A stretch of DNA of 64,000 bases from positions 32,821,879-32,885,878 of the forward strand of contig NC_065571.1 in assembly GCF_937616625.2 (NCBI RefSeq), given 5' to 3'. The position numbers were made by a program, and so were the translations under genes. Below, piece after piece: positions 49,903-64,000 of the stretch. Every line of letters starts with the position of its first letter. The stretch's first letter is position 1. The notes beneath the pieces are model-generated. The model did no database searches and was not told the origin of the DNA. It saw only the letters and a list, made by a program, of their open reading frames with translations. The DNA comes from Mercurialis annua. Taxonomy: Eukaryota; Streptophyta; Magnoliopsida; Malpighiales; Euphorbiaceae.

Positions 49903-52900
49903 CCAAATGTTTACAAACGTTACGAAACAGTTCCAAGCGTTTCACCTTTTTATCAATTTAAGCCGAACGTTTACAAACGTTACGAAACAAATCCAAACTT
50001 TTCATATTTTTAACGATTTAAGCCGAACGTTTACAAACGTTATGAAACAAAACCAAACATTTCATCTTTTTAGCGATTTATGGCAAACGTTTACAAACGT
50101 TATAAAACAAATCCAAACGTTTCACCTTTTTAGCGATTGAAGCCAAACGTATACAAATGTTACAAACAAATCCAAATGTTTCACCTTTTTGGCGATTTAA
50201 GACAAACGTTTACAAACGTTACGAAACAAATCCAAACGTTTCACCTTTTTAGCGATTTAAGCTAAACGTTTAGAAAGGTTATGAAACAAATCCAAATGTT
50301 TTCACTTTTTAGAAATTTAAGCCAAACGTTTACAGTAAAACAAATCCAACCATTTCACCTTTTTAACAATTTAAGAAAAACGTTTACAAAATTTACGAAA
50401 CATATCCAAAATATCACCTTTTTGCAATTTAAGCCAAACATTTTCAAACGTTACGAATCAAATCCAAACGTTTCACCTTTTTAGCGATTTAAACCAAACG
50501 TTTACAAATGTCACGAAACAAATCCAAATATTTCCCCATTTTAGCGATTTAAGCCAAACATTTACAAACATTACGAAACAAATCCAAACGTTTTGCATTT
50601 TTAGCAGTGTAAACCAAACGTTTATAAACGTTATGAAACAAATCCAAACTTTTCACCTTTTTAGCGATTTAAGCCAAACGTTTACAAAGGTTACGAAACA
50701 AATCCAAATGTTTTACCTTTTTAGCAATTTAAGCCAAACGTTTCCAAACATTATGAAACAAATCCAAATTTTTCGCCTTTTTAGCGATTTAAGCCAAACG
50801 TTTAAAACGTTACGAAACAAATCCAAAAGTTTCCCCTTTTTTGCGATTTATGCCAAAACGTTTACAAACGTTACGAAACAAATCCAAACGTTTCACCTTT
50901 TTAGCTATTGAAGCCAAACGTTTACAAACGTTACAAAACAAATCCAAACGTTTCAAATTTTTTTGAAATTTAAGCCAAACATATACAAACGTTATGAAAC
51001 AAAAACCAAGCATTTTACATTTTTAGCAATTTAAGCCAAACTTTTACAAACGTTACGAAAAAAATCCAAGCGTTTCACCTTTTTAGCAAATCAAGCCAAA
51101 CATTTACAAACGTTACGAAACAAATCCAAACATTTTACCTTTTTAGCGATTTAAGCCAAACGTTTAAAAATGCGAAACAAAGGAAAACATTTAAAAATAC
51201 AAAACAAATCCAAACGTTTCACATTTTTAGTAATTGAAGCCAAATGTTTACAAACGTTACGAAACAATTCCAAGTGTTTCACCTTTTTAGCAATTTAAGC
51301 CGAACGTTTACAAACGTTACGAAACAAATCCAAATATTTCACATTTTTAACGATTTAAGCAAAACGTTTACAAACGTTACGAAACAAAACCAAACATTTC
51401 TCCTTTTTAGCGATTTATGCCAAAAGTTTACAAACGTTACGAAACAAATCCAAATGTTTCACATTTTTAGCGATTGAAGTTAAACGTATACAAACTTTAC
51501 AAACAATTCCAAACGTTTCACCTTTTTGCCATTTTAAGACAAACTTTTACAAACGTTACGAAACAAATCCAAATATTTCACCTTTTTAGCGATTTAAGCC
51601 AAACGTTTACAAAGGTTATGAAAAAAATCCAAATGTTTTAACTTTTTAGCAATTTAAGCCCAACGTTTACAATAAAACAAATCCAACCATTTCACCTTTT
51701 AAACAATTTAAGGCAAACGTTTACAAACGTTACGAAACAAATCCAAGCGTTTGACCTTTTTACCAATTTAAGCCAAACATTTATTAACGTTACGAAACAA
51801 ATCCAAGCGTTTGACCTTTTTAACAATTTAAGCCAAACATTTATTAACGTTACGAAACAAATCCAAGCATTTCAACTCTTTAGAAATATAAGCCATACGT
51901 TTACTAACTTTACGAAACAAATCCAAACATTTCATATTTTTTGCGATTTAAGCCAAACATTTACAAACGTATGAAACAAATCCAAATGTTTCACCTTTTT
52001 AGCGATTTAAGCCAAACGTTTACAAAGGTAACGAAACAAATCCAAATTTTTAACCTTTTTATCAATTTAAACCAAACGTTTACAAACGTTACGAAACAAA
52101 TCCAAGCGTTTCACCTTTTTAGTAATTTAAGCCAAATGTTTACAAACGTTAGGAAACAAATCCAAGCGTTTCACCTTTTTAGAGATTTAAGCCAAAGGTT
52201 TACAAACGTTACGAAACAAGTCCAACCATTTCACCTTTTTTGCGATTTAAGCCAAACGTTTACAAACGTTACGAAACCAATCCAAACTTTTCACCTTTTT
52301 TATCAATTTAAGCCAAACTTTTCCAAACATTACGAAACAATCCAAACGTTTTACCTTTTTAGCGATTTAAGCAAAACGTTTAAAAATACAAAACAAATCC
52401 AAGCGTTTCACCATTTTAGCAATTTAAGCCAAATGTTTACAAACATTATGAAACAAAACCAATCGTTTATAATTTTTAGCAATTTAAGCCAAATGTTTAC
52501 AAACGTTGCGAAACAAAAAGAAGCGTTTCATGTTTTTAGCAATTTAAGCAAAACATTTACAAACATTATGAATCAAATCCAAGTGTTTCACCTGTTTAGC
52601 AATTTAAGTCAAACGTTTACAAACGTTACGAAACAAATCCAAGCATTTCACCTTTTTAGTAATTTAAGCCAAACGTTTACAAAGGTTACGAAACAAATCC
52701 AAAAGTTTCACCTTTTTAGCTATTTAAGCGAAACGTTTACAAACGTTACGAATAAAATCTAAATGTTTCACCTTCTTGGCGATTTTAGACAAACGTTTAC
52801 AAACGTTACGAAACAAATCCAAACATTTCACCTTTTTAGCGATTTAAGCCAAACGTTTACAAAGGTTATGAAACAAATCCAAATGTTTTAACTTTTTAGC

Positions 52901-53279
52901 AATTTAAGCCAAACGTTTACAATAAAACAAATCCAACCATTTCACCTTTTTAACAATTTAAGACTAACGTTTACAAAATTTACGAAACATATCCAAGCAT
53001 ATCACCTTTTTAGCGAATTAAGCCAAACATTTTCAAACGTTACGAATCAAATCCAAACGTTTCACCTTTTTAGCGATTTAAACCAAACGTTTACAAATGT
53101 CACAAAACAAATCCAAATATTTCCCCATTTTAGCGATTTAAGCCAAACGTTTACAAACATTACGAAACAAATCCAAACATTTTGCATTTTTAGCAATTTA
53201 AACCAAACGTTTATAAACGTTACGAAACAAATCCAAAATTTTCACCTTTTTAGCGATTTAAGCCAAACGCTTACAAAGG

Positions 53280-56200
53280 TTACGAAACAAATCAAAATGT
53301 TTCCCCTTTTTAGCTATTTAAGCCGAACGTTTACAAACGTTATGAAACAAATCCAAATGTTTCGCCTTTTTAGCGATTTAAGCCAAACGTTTAAAACGTT
53401 ACGAAACAAATCCAAACGTTTCCCCTTTTTTGCGATTTATGCCAAACGTTTACAAACGTTACGAAACAAATCTAAACGTTTCCCCTGTTAGTGATTGAAG
53501 CCAAACGTTTACAAATGTTATGAAAAAAATACAAACGTTTCGAAAAAAATCCAAACGTTTACAACGTTACGAAGCAAATTCAAACATTTCACCTTTTTAG
53601 CTATTTAAGCCAAACATTTACAAACGTTACGAAAGAAAGTCAAACGTTTACGAACATTACGAAACAAATCTAAGCCTTTCACCTTTATAGAAATTTAAGC
53701 CAAACATTTACGAACGTTACGAAACAAAACCAAACTTGTCACCTTTTAAGCGATTAAGCTAAATGTTTACAAAAGTTACGAAACAAATCCAAACGTTTAC
53801 TAACATTACGGAACAAAACCAAACGTTTACTAACGTTGCGGAACAAAACCAAACGTTTGACATTTTTAGCGATTTAAGCCAAACGTTTACAAATGCTACG
53901 AAACAAATCCAAACATTTCCCCTTTTAAGCGATTGAACCCAAACGTTTACAAACGTTACGAAACAAATCCAAACATTTCACCTTTTTAGCAATTTAATTC
54001 AAATGTTTACAAACATTACGAAACAAAACCAAACGTTTCACCTCTTTGGTGATTTAAGCCAAATGTTTACAAACGATACGAAACAAAACCAAATGTATAA
54101 AACGTTACGAAACAATCGAAACGTTTACAAATGTTACGAAACAAAACCAAACGTATCCCCTTTTTAGCGATTTAAGACAAAAGTTTGTAAATGTATGAAA
54201 CAAATTCAAACGTTTCACCTTTTTAGCTATTTAAGCCAAACCTTTACAAAGATTACGAAACAAATCCAAATTTTTCACCTTTTTAGCAATTGCAGCCTAA
54301 CGTTTACAAACGTTACGAAACAAATCCAAGCGTTTCAACTTTTTAGCAATTTAAGTGAAACATTTACGAAGGTTACAAAGAAAATCCAAGCGTTTAACCG
54401 TTTTAGCAATTTAAGCCCAACATTCACTAACGTTACGAAACAAATCGAAATGTTTCACGTTTTTAGTGATTTAAGTCAAAAGTTTACAAATGTTTCGAAA
54501 CAAATCCAAATGTTTAACCTTTTTTGCGATTGAACCCAAACGTTTGCAAACGTTACGAAACAAATCCAAACGTTTCATCTTTTTAGCGAAATAAGCCAAA
54601 CGTTTACAAACTTTACAAAACCAAACCAAACGATTCACCTTTTTAGAGATTTTAGCCAAACGTTTACAAAAGTTACGAAACAAATCCAAATGTTTCGCCT
54701 TTTTAGCAATTTAAGCCAAACGTTTACAAACGTTATGAAACAAATCCAAATGTTTCGCCTTTTTAGCGATTTAAGCCAAACATTTAATACGTTACAAAAA
54801 AATCCAAACATTTCCCCTTTTTTGCGATTTATGCCAAACGTTTACAAACGTTACGAAACAAATCCAAACGTTTCCCCTGTTAGTGATTGAAGCCAAACGT
54901 TTGCAAATGTTATGAAAAAAATACAAACGTTTTGAAAAAAATCCAAACGTTTACAACATTACGAAGACAAATTCAAACGTTTCACCTTTTTAGTGATTTA
55001 AGCCAAACATTTACAAACGTTACGAAACAAAGTCAAACGTTTATGAACATTACGAAACAAATCCAAGCCTTTCACCTTTATAGAAATTTAAGCCAAACAT
55101 TTACGAACGTTATGAAACAAAACCAAACTTGTCACCTTTTTAGCGATTAGGCTAAATGTTTACAAAAGTTACGAAACAAATCCAAACGTTTACTAACGTT
55201 ATGGAACAAAACCAAACGTTTACTAACATTGCGGAAAAAAACCAAACGTTTCACATTTTTAGCGATTTAAGCCAAACGTTTACAAATACTGTGAAACAAA
55301 TCCAAACGTTTCCCCTTTTAAGCAATTGAACCCAAACGTTTACAAACGTTACGAAACAAATCCAAATATTTCACCTTTTTAGCAATTTAATTCAAACGTT
55401 TACAAACATTACGAAACAAAACCAAACGTTTCACCTTTTTGGCGATTTAAGCCAAATGTTTACAAACGATACGAAACAAAACCAAATGTATAAAACGTTA
55501 CGAAACAATCGAAACGTTTATAAATGTTACGAAACAAAACCAAACGTATCCCCTTTTTAGCGATTTAAGACAAACATTTGTAAATGTATGAAACAAATTC
55601 AAACGTTTCACCTTTTTAGCTATTTAAGCCAAACCTTTACAAAGATTACGGAACAAATCCAAATTTTTCACCTTTTTTGCAATTACAGCGTAACGTTTAC
55701 AAACGTTGCGAAACAAATCTAAGCGTTTCAACTTTTTAGCAATTTAAGTGAAACGTTTACGAAGGTTACAAAAAAAATCCAAGCGTTTAACCTTTTTAGC
55801 AATTCAAGCCCAACATTTACAAACGTTACGAAACAAATCAAAATGTTTCACGTTTTTAGAGATATAAGTCAAAAGGTTACTAACGTTTCGAAACAAATCC
55901 AAATGTTTAACCTTTTTTGCGATTGAACCCAAACGTTTGCAAACGTTACGAAACAAATCCAAACGTGTCACCTTTTTAGCGAAATAAGCCAAACGCTTAC
56001 AAACTTTACAAAACAAAACCAAACAATTCACCTTTTTAGAGATTTTAGCCAAACGTTTACAATGGATATGAAACAAATCCAAATATTTCGCCTTTTTAGC
56101 AATTTAAGCCAAACGTTTACAAACGTTATGAAACAAATCCAAATGTTTCGCATTTTTAGCGATTTAAGCCACACGTTTAAAACGTTACGAAACAAATCCA

Positions 56201-59200
56201 AACGTTTCCCCTTTTTTGCGATTTATGCCAAACGTTTACAAACGTTACTAAATAAATCCAAACGTTTCCCCTGTTAGTGATGGAAGCCAAACGTTTACAA
56301 ATGTTATGAAACAAATACAAACGTTTCGAAAAAAAATCCAAACGTTTACAACGTTACGAAGCAAATTCAAACGTTTCACCTCTTTAGCGATTTAAGCCAA
56401 ACATTTACAAACGTTACGAAACAAAGTCAAACGTTTACGAACATTACGAAACAAATCCAAGCCTTTCACCTTTATAGAAATTTAAGCCAAACATTTACGA
56501 ACGTTACGAAACAAAACCAAACTTGTCACCTTTTTAGCGATTAAGCTAAATGTTTACAAAAGTTACGAAACAAATCCAAATATTTACTAACGTTACGGAA
56601 CAAAACCAAACGTTTACTAACGTTGCGGAGCAAAACCAAACGTTTCACATTTTTAGCGATTTAAGCCAAACGTTTACAAATGCTACGAAACAAATCCAAA
56701 CGTTTCCCCTTTTAAGCGATTGAAACCAAACGTTTACAAACGATACGAAACAAATCCAAACATTTCACCTTTTTAGCAATTTAATTCAAACATTTACAAA
56801 CATTACGAAACAAAACCAAACGTTTCACCTTTTTAGCGATTTAAGCCAAATGTTTACAAACGATACGAAACAAAACCAAATGTCTAAAACGTTACGAAAC
56901 AATCGAAACGTTTACAAATGTTACGAAACGAAACCAAACGTATCCCCTTTTTAGCGATTTAAGACAAACGTTTGTAAATGTATGAAACAAATTCAAACGT
57001 TTCACCTTTTTAGCTATTCAAGCCAAACCTTTACAAAGATTACGAAACAAATCCAAATTTTTCACCTTTTTAGCAATTGCAGCGTAACGTTTACAAACGT
57101 TACGAAACAAATCCAAACATTTCACCTTTTTAGCGAAATAAGCCAAACGTTTACAAACTTTACAAAACAAATCCAAACGATTCACCTTTTTAGAGATTTT
57201 AGCCAAACGTTTACAAAGGTTACGAAACAAATCCAAATGTTTCACCTTTTTATCGAATTAAGCCAAACGTTTAAAATGTTACGAAACAAATCCAAACGTT
57301 TCCCCTTTTTTGCGATTTATGCCAAACGTTTACAAACGTTACGAAAAAAATCTAAACGTTTCCCCTGTTAGTGATTGAAGGCAAACGTTTACAAATGTTA
57401 TGAAACAAATACAAACGTTTCGAAAAAAATCCAAACGTTTACAACGTTACGAAGAAAATTCAAACGTTTCACCTTTTTAGCGATTTAAGCCAAACATTTA
57501 CAAACGTTACGAAACAAAGTCAAACGTTTACGAACATTACGAAACAAATCCAAGCCTTTCACCTTTATAGAAATTTAAGCCAAACATTTACGAACGTTAT
57601 GAAACAAAACCAAACTTGTCACCTTTTTAGAGATTAAGCTAAATGTTTACAAAAGTTACGAAACAAATCCAAACGTTTACTAACGTTACGGAACAAAACC
57701 AAACGTTTACTAACGTTGCGGAACAAAACCAAACGTTTCACATTTTTAGCGATTTAAGCCAAACGTTTACAAATACTACGAAAAAAATACAAACGTTTCA
57801 CCTTTTAAGAAATTGAACCCAAACGTTTACAAACGCTACGAAACAAATCCAAACATTTCACCTTTTTAGCAATTTAATTCAAACGTTTACAAACATTACG
57901 AAACAAAACCAAACATTTCACCTTTTTAGCGATTTAAGCCAAATGTTTACAAACGATACGAAACAAAACCAAATGTATAAAACGTTACGAAACAATCGAA
58001 ACGTTTACAAATGTTACGAAACAAAACCAAACGTATCCCCTTTTTAGCGATTTAAGACAAACGTTTGTAAATGTATGAAACAAATTCAAACGTTTCACCT
58101 TTTTAGCTATTCAAGCCAAACCTTTACAAAGATTACGAAACAAATCCAAATTTTTCACCTTTTTAGCAATTGCAGCGTAACGTTAACAAACGTTACGAAA
58201 CAAATCCAAGCGTTTCAACTTTTTAGCAATTTAAGTGAAACATTTACGAAGGTTACAAAGAAAATCCAAGCGTTTAACCTTTTTAGCAATTTAAGCCCAA
58301 CATTTACAAACGTTACGAAACAAATTAAAATGTTTCATGTTTTTAAAGATTTAAGTCAAAAGTTTACAAACGTTTCGAAAAAAATCGAAATGTTTAACCT
58401 TTTTCGCGATTGAACCCAAACGTTTGCAAACGTTACGAAACAAATCCAAACGTTTCACCTTTTCAGCGAAATAAGCCAAACGTTTACAAACTTTACAAAA
58501 CAAAACCAAACGATTCACCTTTTTAGAGATTTTAGCCAAACGTTTATAAAGGTTACGAAACAAATCCAAATGTTTCGCCTTTTTAGCAATTTAAGCCAAA
58601 CGTTTACCAACGTTATGAAACAAATCCAAATGTTTCACCTTTTTAGCGATTTAAGCCAAAGGTTTAAAACGTTACGAAACAAATCCAAACGTTTCCCCTT
58701 TTTTGCGATTTATGCCAAACGTTTACAAACGTTACGAAATAAATCCAAACGTTTCCCCTGTTAGTGATTGAAGCTAAAGGTTTACAAATGTTATGAAACA
58801 AATACAAACGTTTCGAAAAAAATCCAAACGTTTACAACGTTACAAAGAAAATTCAAACGTTTCACCTTTTTAGCGATTTAAGCCAAACATTTACAAACGT
58901 TACGAAACAAAGTCAAACGTTTACGAACATTACGAAACAAATCCAAGCCTTTCACCTTTATAGAAATTTAAGCCAAACATTTACGAACATTACGAAACAA
59001 AACCAAACTTGTCACCTTTTTAGCGATTAAGCTAAATGTTTACAAAAGTTACGAAACAAATCCAAACGTTTACTAACGTTACGGAACAAAACAAAACGTT
59101 TACTAACGTTGCGGAACAAAACCAAACGTTTCACATTTTTAGCGATTTAAGCCAAACGTTTACAAATGCTACGAAACAAATCCAAACGTTTCCCCTTTTA

Positions 59201-59470
59201 AGCAATTGAACCCAAACGTTTACAAACGTTACGAAACAAATCCAAACATTTCACCTTTTAAGCAATTTAATTCAAACGTTTACAAACATTACGAAACAAA
59301 ACCAAACATTTCACCTTTTTAGCGATTTAAGCCAAATGTTTACAAACAGTACGAAACAAAACCAAATGTATAAAACGTTACGAAACAATCGAAACGTTTA
59401 CAAATGTTACGAAACAAAACCAAACGTATCTCCTTTTTAACGATTTAAGACAAATGTTTGTAAATGTATG
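53280..59470 (-). repeat. higher-order repeat, ~1393-bp unit
   Basis: The landmark ATGAAACAAATTCAAACG followed by AGCTATT(T/C)AAGCC recurs at 54195, 55588, 56982, 58075 and 59468 (spacing 1393, 1394, 1093, 1393). A second landmark, CCCCTGTTAGTGATTG/GG, recurs in step near 53483, 54876, 56269, 57363 and 58756. The 1093-bp unit lacks 300 bp, exactly five monomers, at ~57107. Confidence 0.88.
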
Positions 59471-62400
59471 AAACAAATTCAAACGTTTCACTTTTTTAGC
59501 TATTTAAGCCAAAGCTTTACAGAGATTACGAAACAAATCCAATTTTTTCACCTTTTTAGCAATTTCAGCCTAACGTTTACAAACGTTACGAGACAAATCC
59601 AAGCGATTCAACTTTTTAGAAATTTAAGTGAAATGTTTACGAAGGTTAAACAGCAAATCCAAGGGTTTACCCTTTTTAGCAATTTAAGCCCAACATTTAC
59701 AAACATTACTAAACAAATCAAAATGTTTCACCTTTTTAGAGATTTAAGTCAAAAGTTTACAAACGTTACGAAACAAATCCAAACGTTTCACCTTTTCAGC
59801 GAAATAAGCCAAACGTTTACAAACTTTACAAAACAAAACCAAACGATTAACCTTTTTAGAGATTTTAGCCAAACGTTTACAAAGGTTACGAAAAAAATCC
59901 AAATGTTTCGCCTTTTTAGCAATTTAAGCCAAACGTTTACAAACGTTAGGAAACAAATCCAAATGTTTCGCCTTTTTAGCGATTTAAGCCAAACGTTTAA
60001 AACGTTACGAAACAAATCCAAACGTTTCCCCTTTTTTGCGATTTATGCCAAACGTTTACAAACGTTACGAAACAAATCCAAACGTTTCACCTTTTTAGCT
60101 ATTGAAGCCAAACGTTTCACCTTTTTAGCTATTGAAGCCAAACGTTTACAAACGTTACAAAACAAATCCAAACGTTTCAAATTTTTAGAAATTTAAGCCA
60201 AACGTTTACAAACGTTACAAAACAAATCCAGACGTTTCAAATTTTTAGAAATTTAAGCCAAACGTTTACAAATGTTACGAAACAAATCCAAGCGTTTCAC
60301 CTTTTTAGCGATTTAAGCCAAACGTTTACAAACGTACGAAAAAAATCCAAAAGTTTCACCCTTTTAGCAATTTAAGCCGAACGTTTATCAACGTTTCGAA
60401 AAAAACGAAATAATTCACCTTTTTAGCAATTTAAGCCGAACTTTTCACCTTTTTAGCGATTTAAGCCAAACGTTTACAAACCTTACAAAACAAATCCAAA
60501 CGTTGAACCTTTTTAGCAATTTAAGCCAAACGTTTACAAACGTTACGAAACAAATACAAACGTTACACCTTTTTAGCGATTTAAGCAAAATGTTTACAAA
60601 CGTTACGAAACAAATCCAAACGTTTCGCCTTTTTATCAATTTAAGCCAAATGTATACAAACGTTAGAAAACAAATTCAAACGTTTCACCTTTTTAGCGAT
60701 TTAAGGCAAACGTTTACAAACGTTATGAAACAAAACCAAATGTATAAAATGTTACGAAACAAATCCAAACGTTTCACATTTTACGATTTAAACTAAACCT
60801 TTACAAATGCTACGAAACAAGACCAAGCGTTTCACCTTTTTAGCAATTTAAGCCAAGCGTTTCTCCTTTTTAGCAATTTAAGCCAAGCGTTTCTCCTTTT
60901 AACGTTTACAAACGTTCTAAAACAAATCCAAGCGTTTCACCTTTATAGTAATTTAAGCCAAATGTTTACAAACGTTACGAAACAGTTCCAAGTGTTTCAC
61001 CTTTTTAGCAATTTAAGCCTAACGTTTATAAACATTACGAAACAAATCCAAACATTTCATATTTTTAACGATTTAAGCCGAACGTTTACAAATGTTACGA
61101 AACAAAACCAAACATTTCGCCTTTTTAGCGATTTATGCCAAACGTTTACAAACGTTATAAAACAAATCCAAACGTTTCACCTTTTTAGCGATTGAAGTCA
61201 AACGTATTCAAACGTTACAAAAAAATCCAAATGTTTCACCTTTTTGGCGATTTAAGACAAACGTTTACAAACGTTACGAAACAAATCCAAATGTTTCACC
61301 TTTTTATCGATTTAAGCCAAACGTTTAGAAAGGTTATGAAACAAATCCAAATGTATCAACTTTTTAGTAATTTAAGCCAAACGTTTACAATAAAACAAAT
61401 CCAACTATTTCACCTCTTTAACAATTTAAGACAAACGTTTACAAACGTTACGAAACATATCCAAGCATATCACCTTTTTAGCGATTTAAGCCAACCATTT
61501 TCAAACGTTACGAATCAAATCCAAACGTTTCATCTTTTTAGCGATTTAAACCAAACGTTTACAAATGTCATGAAACAAATCCAAATATTTCACCATTTTA
61601 GCGATTTAAGCCAAACGTTTACAAACATTACGAAACAAATCCAAACGTTTTGCATTTTTAGCAATTTAAACCAAACGTTTATAAACGTTACGAAACAAAT
61701 CCAAACTTTTCACCTTATTCGCAATTTAAGCCAAACGTTTACAAAGGTTACGAAAGAAATCCAAATGTTTCGCCTTTTTAGAAATTTAAGCCAAACGCTT
61801 ACAAACGTTATGAAACAAATCCAAATGTTTCGCCTTTTTAGCGATTTAAGCCAAACGTTTAAAACGTTACTAAACAAATCCAAATGTTTCCCCTTTTTTG
61901 CGATTTATGCCAAACGTTTACAAACTTTACGAAACAAATCCAAACGTTACACTGTTTTAGCTATTGAAGCCAAACGTTTACAAACGTTACAAAACAAAAC
62001 ACAAACATTTCACCTTTTTAGCAATTTAAGCCAAACTTTTACAAACGTTACGAAAAAAATCCAAGCGGTTCACCTTTTTAGCAAATTAAGCAAAACATTT
62101 ACAAATACTACGAAACAAATCCAAACGTTTCAGCTTTTAAGCAATTGAACCCAAACGTTTACAAACGTTACGAAACAAATCGAAACATTTCACCTTTTAA
62201 GCAATTTAATTCAAACGTTTACAAACATTACGAAACAAAACCAAACGTTTCACCTTTTTAGCGATTTAAGCCAAATGTTTACAAACAGTACGAAACAAAA
62301 CCAAATGTATAAAACGTTACGAAACAATCGAAACGTTTACAAATGTTACGAAACAAAACCAAACGTATCTCCTTTTTAACGATTTAAGACAAATGTTTGT

Positions 62401-64000
62401 AAATGTATGAAACAAATTCAAACGTTTCACTTTTTTAGCTATTTAAGCCAAAGCTTTACAGAGATTACGAAACAAATCCAAAATTTTCACCTTTTTAGCA
62501 ATTTCAGCCTAACGTTTACAAACGTTACGAGACAAATCCAAGCGATTCAACTTTTTAGAAATTTAAGTGAAACGTTTACGAAGGTTAAAAAGCAAATCCA
62601 AGCGTTTACCCTTTTTAGCAATTTAAGCCCAACATTTACAAACATTACTAAACAAATCAAAATGTTTCACCTTTTTAGAGATTTAAGTCAAAAGTTTACA
62701 AACGTTACGAAACAAATCCAAACGTTTCCCCTTTTCAGCGAAATAAGCCAAACGTTTACAAACTTTAAAAAACAAAACCAAACGATTAACCTTTTTAGAG
62801 ATTTTAGCCAAACGTTTACAAAGGTTACGAAAAAAATCCAAATGTTTCGCCTTTTTAGCAATTTAAGCCAAACGTTTACAAACGTTAGGAAACAAATCCA
62901 AATGTTTCGCCTTTTTAGCGATTTAAGCCAAACGTTTAAAACGTTACGAAACAAATCCAAACGTTTCCCCTTTTTTGCGATTTATGCCAAACGTTTACAA
63001 ACGTTACGAAACAAATCCAAACGTTTCAGCTTTTTAGCTATTGAAGCCAAACGTTTCACCTTTTTAGCTATTGAAGCCAAACGTTTACAAACGTTACAAA
63101 ACAAATCCAAACGTTTCAAATTTTTAGAAATTTAAGCCAAACGTTTACAAACGTTACAAAACAAATCCAGACGTTTCAAATTTTTAGAAATTTAAGCCAA
63201 ACGTTTACAAATGTTACGAAACAAATCCAAGCGTTTCACCTTTTTAGCGATTTAAGCCAAACGTTTACAAACGTACGAAAAAAATCCAAAAGTTTCACCC
63301 TTTTAGCAATTTAAGCCGAACGTTTATCAACGTTTTGAAAAAAACGAAATAATTCACCTTTTTAGCAATTTAAGCCGAACTTTTCACCTTTTTAGCGATT
63401 TAAGCCAAACGTTTACAAACCTTACAAAAAAAATCCAAACGTTGAACCTTTTTAGCAATTTAAGCCAAACGTTTACAAACATTACGAAACAAATACAAAC
63501 GTTACACCTTTTTAGCGATTTAAGCAAAATGTTTACAAACGTTACGAAACAAATCCAAACGTTTCGCCTTTTTATCAATTTAAGCCAAATGTATACAAAC
63601 GTTAGAAAACAAATTCAAACGTTTCACCTTTTTAGCGATTTAAGGCAAACGTTTACAAACGTTACGAAACAAAACCAAATGTATAAAATGTTACGAAACA
63701 AATCCAAACGTTTCACATTTTTACGATTTAAACTAAACCTTTACAAATGTTACGAAACAAGACCAAGCGTTTCACCTTTTTAGCAATTTAAGCCAAGCGT
63801 TTCTCCTTTTTAGCAATTTAAGCCAAGCGTTTCTCCTTTTAACGTTTACAAACGTTCTAAAACAAATCCAAGCGTTTCACCTTTATAGTAATTTAAGCCA
63901 AATGTTTACAAACGTTACGAAACAGTTCCAAGTGTTTCACCTTTTTAGCAATTTAAGCCTAACGTTTATAAACATTACGAAACAAATCCAAACATTTCAT
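59155..64000 (-). repeat. 2939-bp tandem duplication in satellite
   Basis: Positions from ~59155 match positions 2939 bp downstream, without drift, up to the window end (61061 aligns with 64000). Examples: 59468/62407, 60379/63318, 60445/63384 and 60962/63901. Differences are few per kilobase, so this copy is younger than the monomer divergence. The second copy is cut by the window edge. Confidence 0.9.

Larger units (their letters stand above)
49284..64000 (-). repeat. 60-bp satellite array, reverse orientation (right block)
   Basis: About 245 monomers, all opposite in orientation to 1-38020: AGCGATTTAAGCCAAACG, then TTTACAAACGTTACGAAAC, then AAATCCAAACGTTTCACC. One non-satellite insert (49801-49902) interrupts it. 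Higher-order units of 1393 bp occupy about 53280-59470, and a 2939-bp tandem duplication runs from ~59155 to beyond the window edge. Long open frames coding 20-residue repeats (KQIQTFHLFSDLSQTFTNVT-like) follow from the 60-bp period and are not annotated as genes. Confidence 0.97.

Noticed and set aside
1..64000. Telomere-type repeats (TTTAGGG) or rDNA
   Set aside because: No tandem TTTAGGG runs and no rRNA-like sequence were seen on either strand.

Overview
The window looks like plant (angiosperm) repeat-rich heterochromatin. I see no host gene, tRNA, rRNA or prokaryotic feature. The evidence is a long tandem satellite plus three LTR retrotransposons. These have plant-type gag-pol domains, 5-bp target duplications and primer-binding sites complementary to initiator tRNA-Met (TGGTATCAGAGC). 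I cannot name the species.

Layout. (1) 1-9989: satellite of ~60-bp monomers, called 'forward' here. (2) 9990-29093: a Ty1/copia element in + orientation, inserted in the satellite. Its 5' LTR is split by a second element at 10066-20508: a minus-strand Ty3/gypsy (Tekay/Del-like) derivative with ~2.9-kb LTRs that keeps only the chromodomain end of pol. (3) 29094-38020: the forward satellite resumes. (4) At ~38020 the satellite flips orientation within a few bases. (5) 38021-38485: reverse satellite. (6) 38486-49283: a nearly complete + strand Tekay-like Ty3/gypsy chromovirus with two 2684-bp LTRs, a GAACG target duplication and one gag-pol frame broken by two stops. (7) 49284-64000: reverse satellite. 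It carries a 102-bp non-satellite insert whose first half reads as plastid atpB, and shows higher-order repeats of ~1393 bp and a 2939-bp tandem duplication.

History, by inference. The satellite expanded by nested segmental duplications of ~1.4, ~1.6, 2.9 and ~5 kb. The copia element then inserted; its LTRs differ by roughly 2% by eye. The two Tekay-family insertions came later; each LTR pair differs by roughly 0.6%. Paralogous empty sites in the window support this: ~34186 for copia, 60379-60383 and 63318-63322 for the full Tekay element, and 60957/60958 for the plastid insert.

How the parts work together. Each gag-pol would supply capsid, protease, integrase, reverse transcriptase and RNase H for its own element. 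The full Tekay-type element and the nested derivative share LTR termini, PBS and PPT, so they look like a (now damaged) autonomous/non-autonomous pair. None of the coding regions is intact here. The long open frames within the satellite follow from the monomer length being a multiple of three; I do not call them genes.
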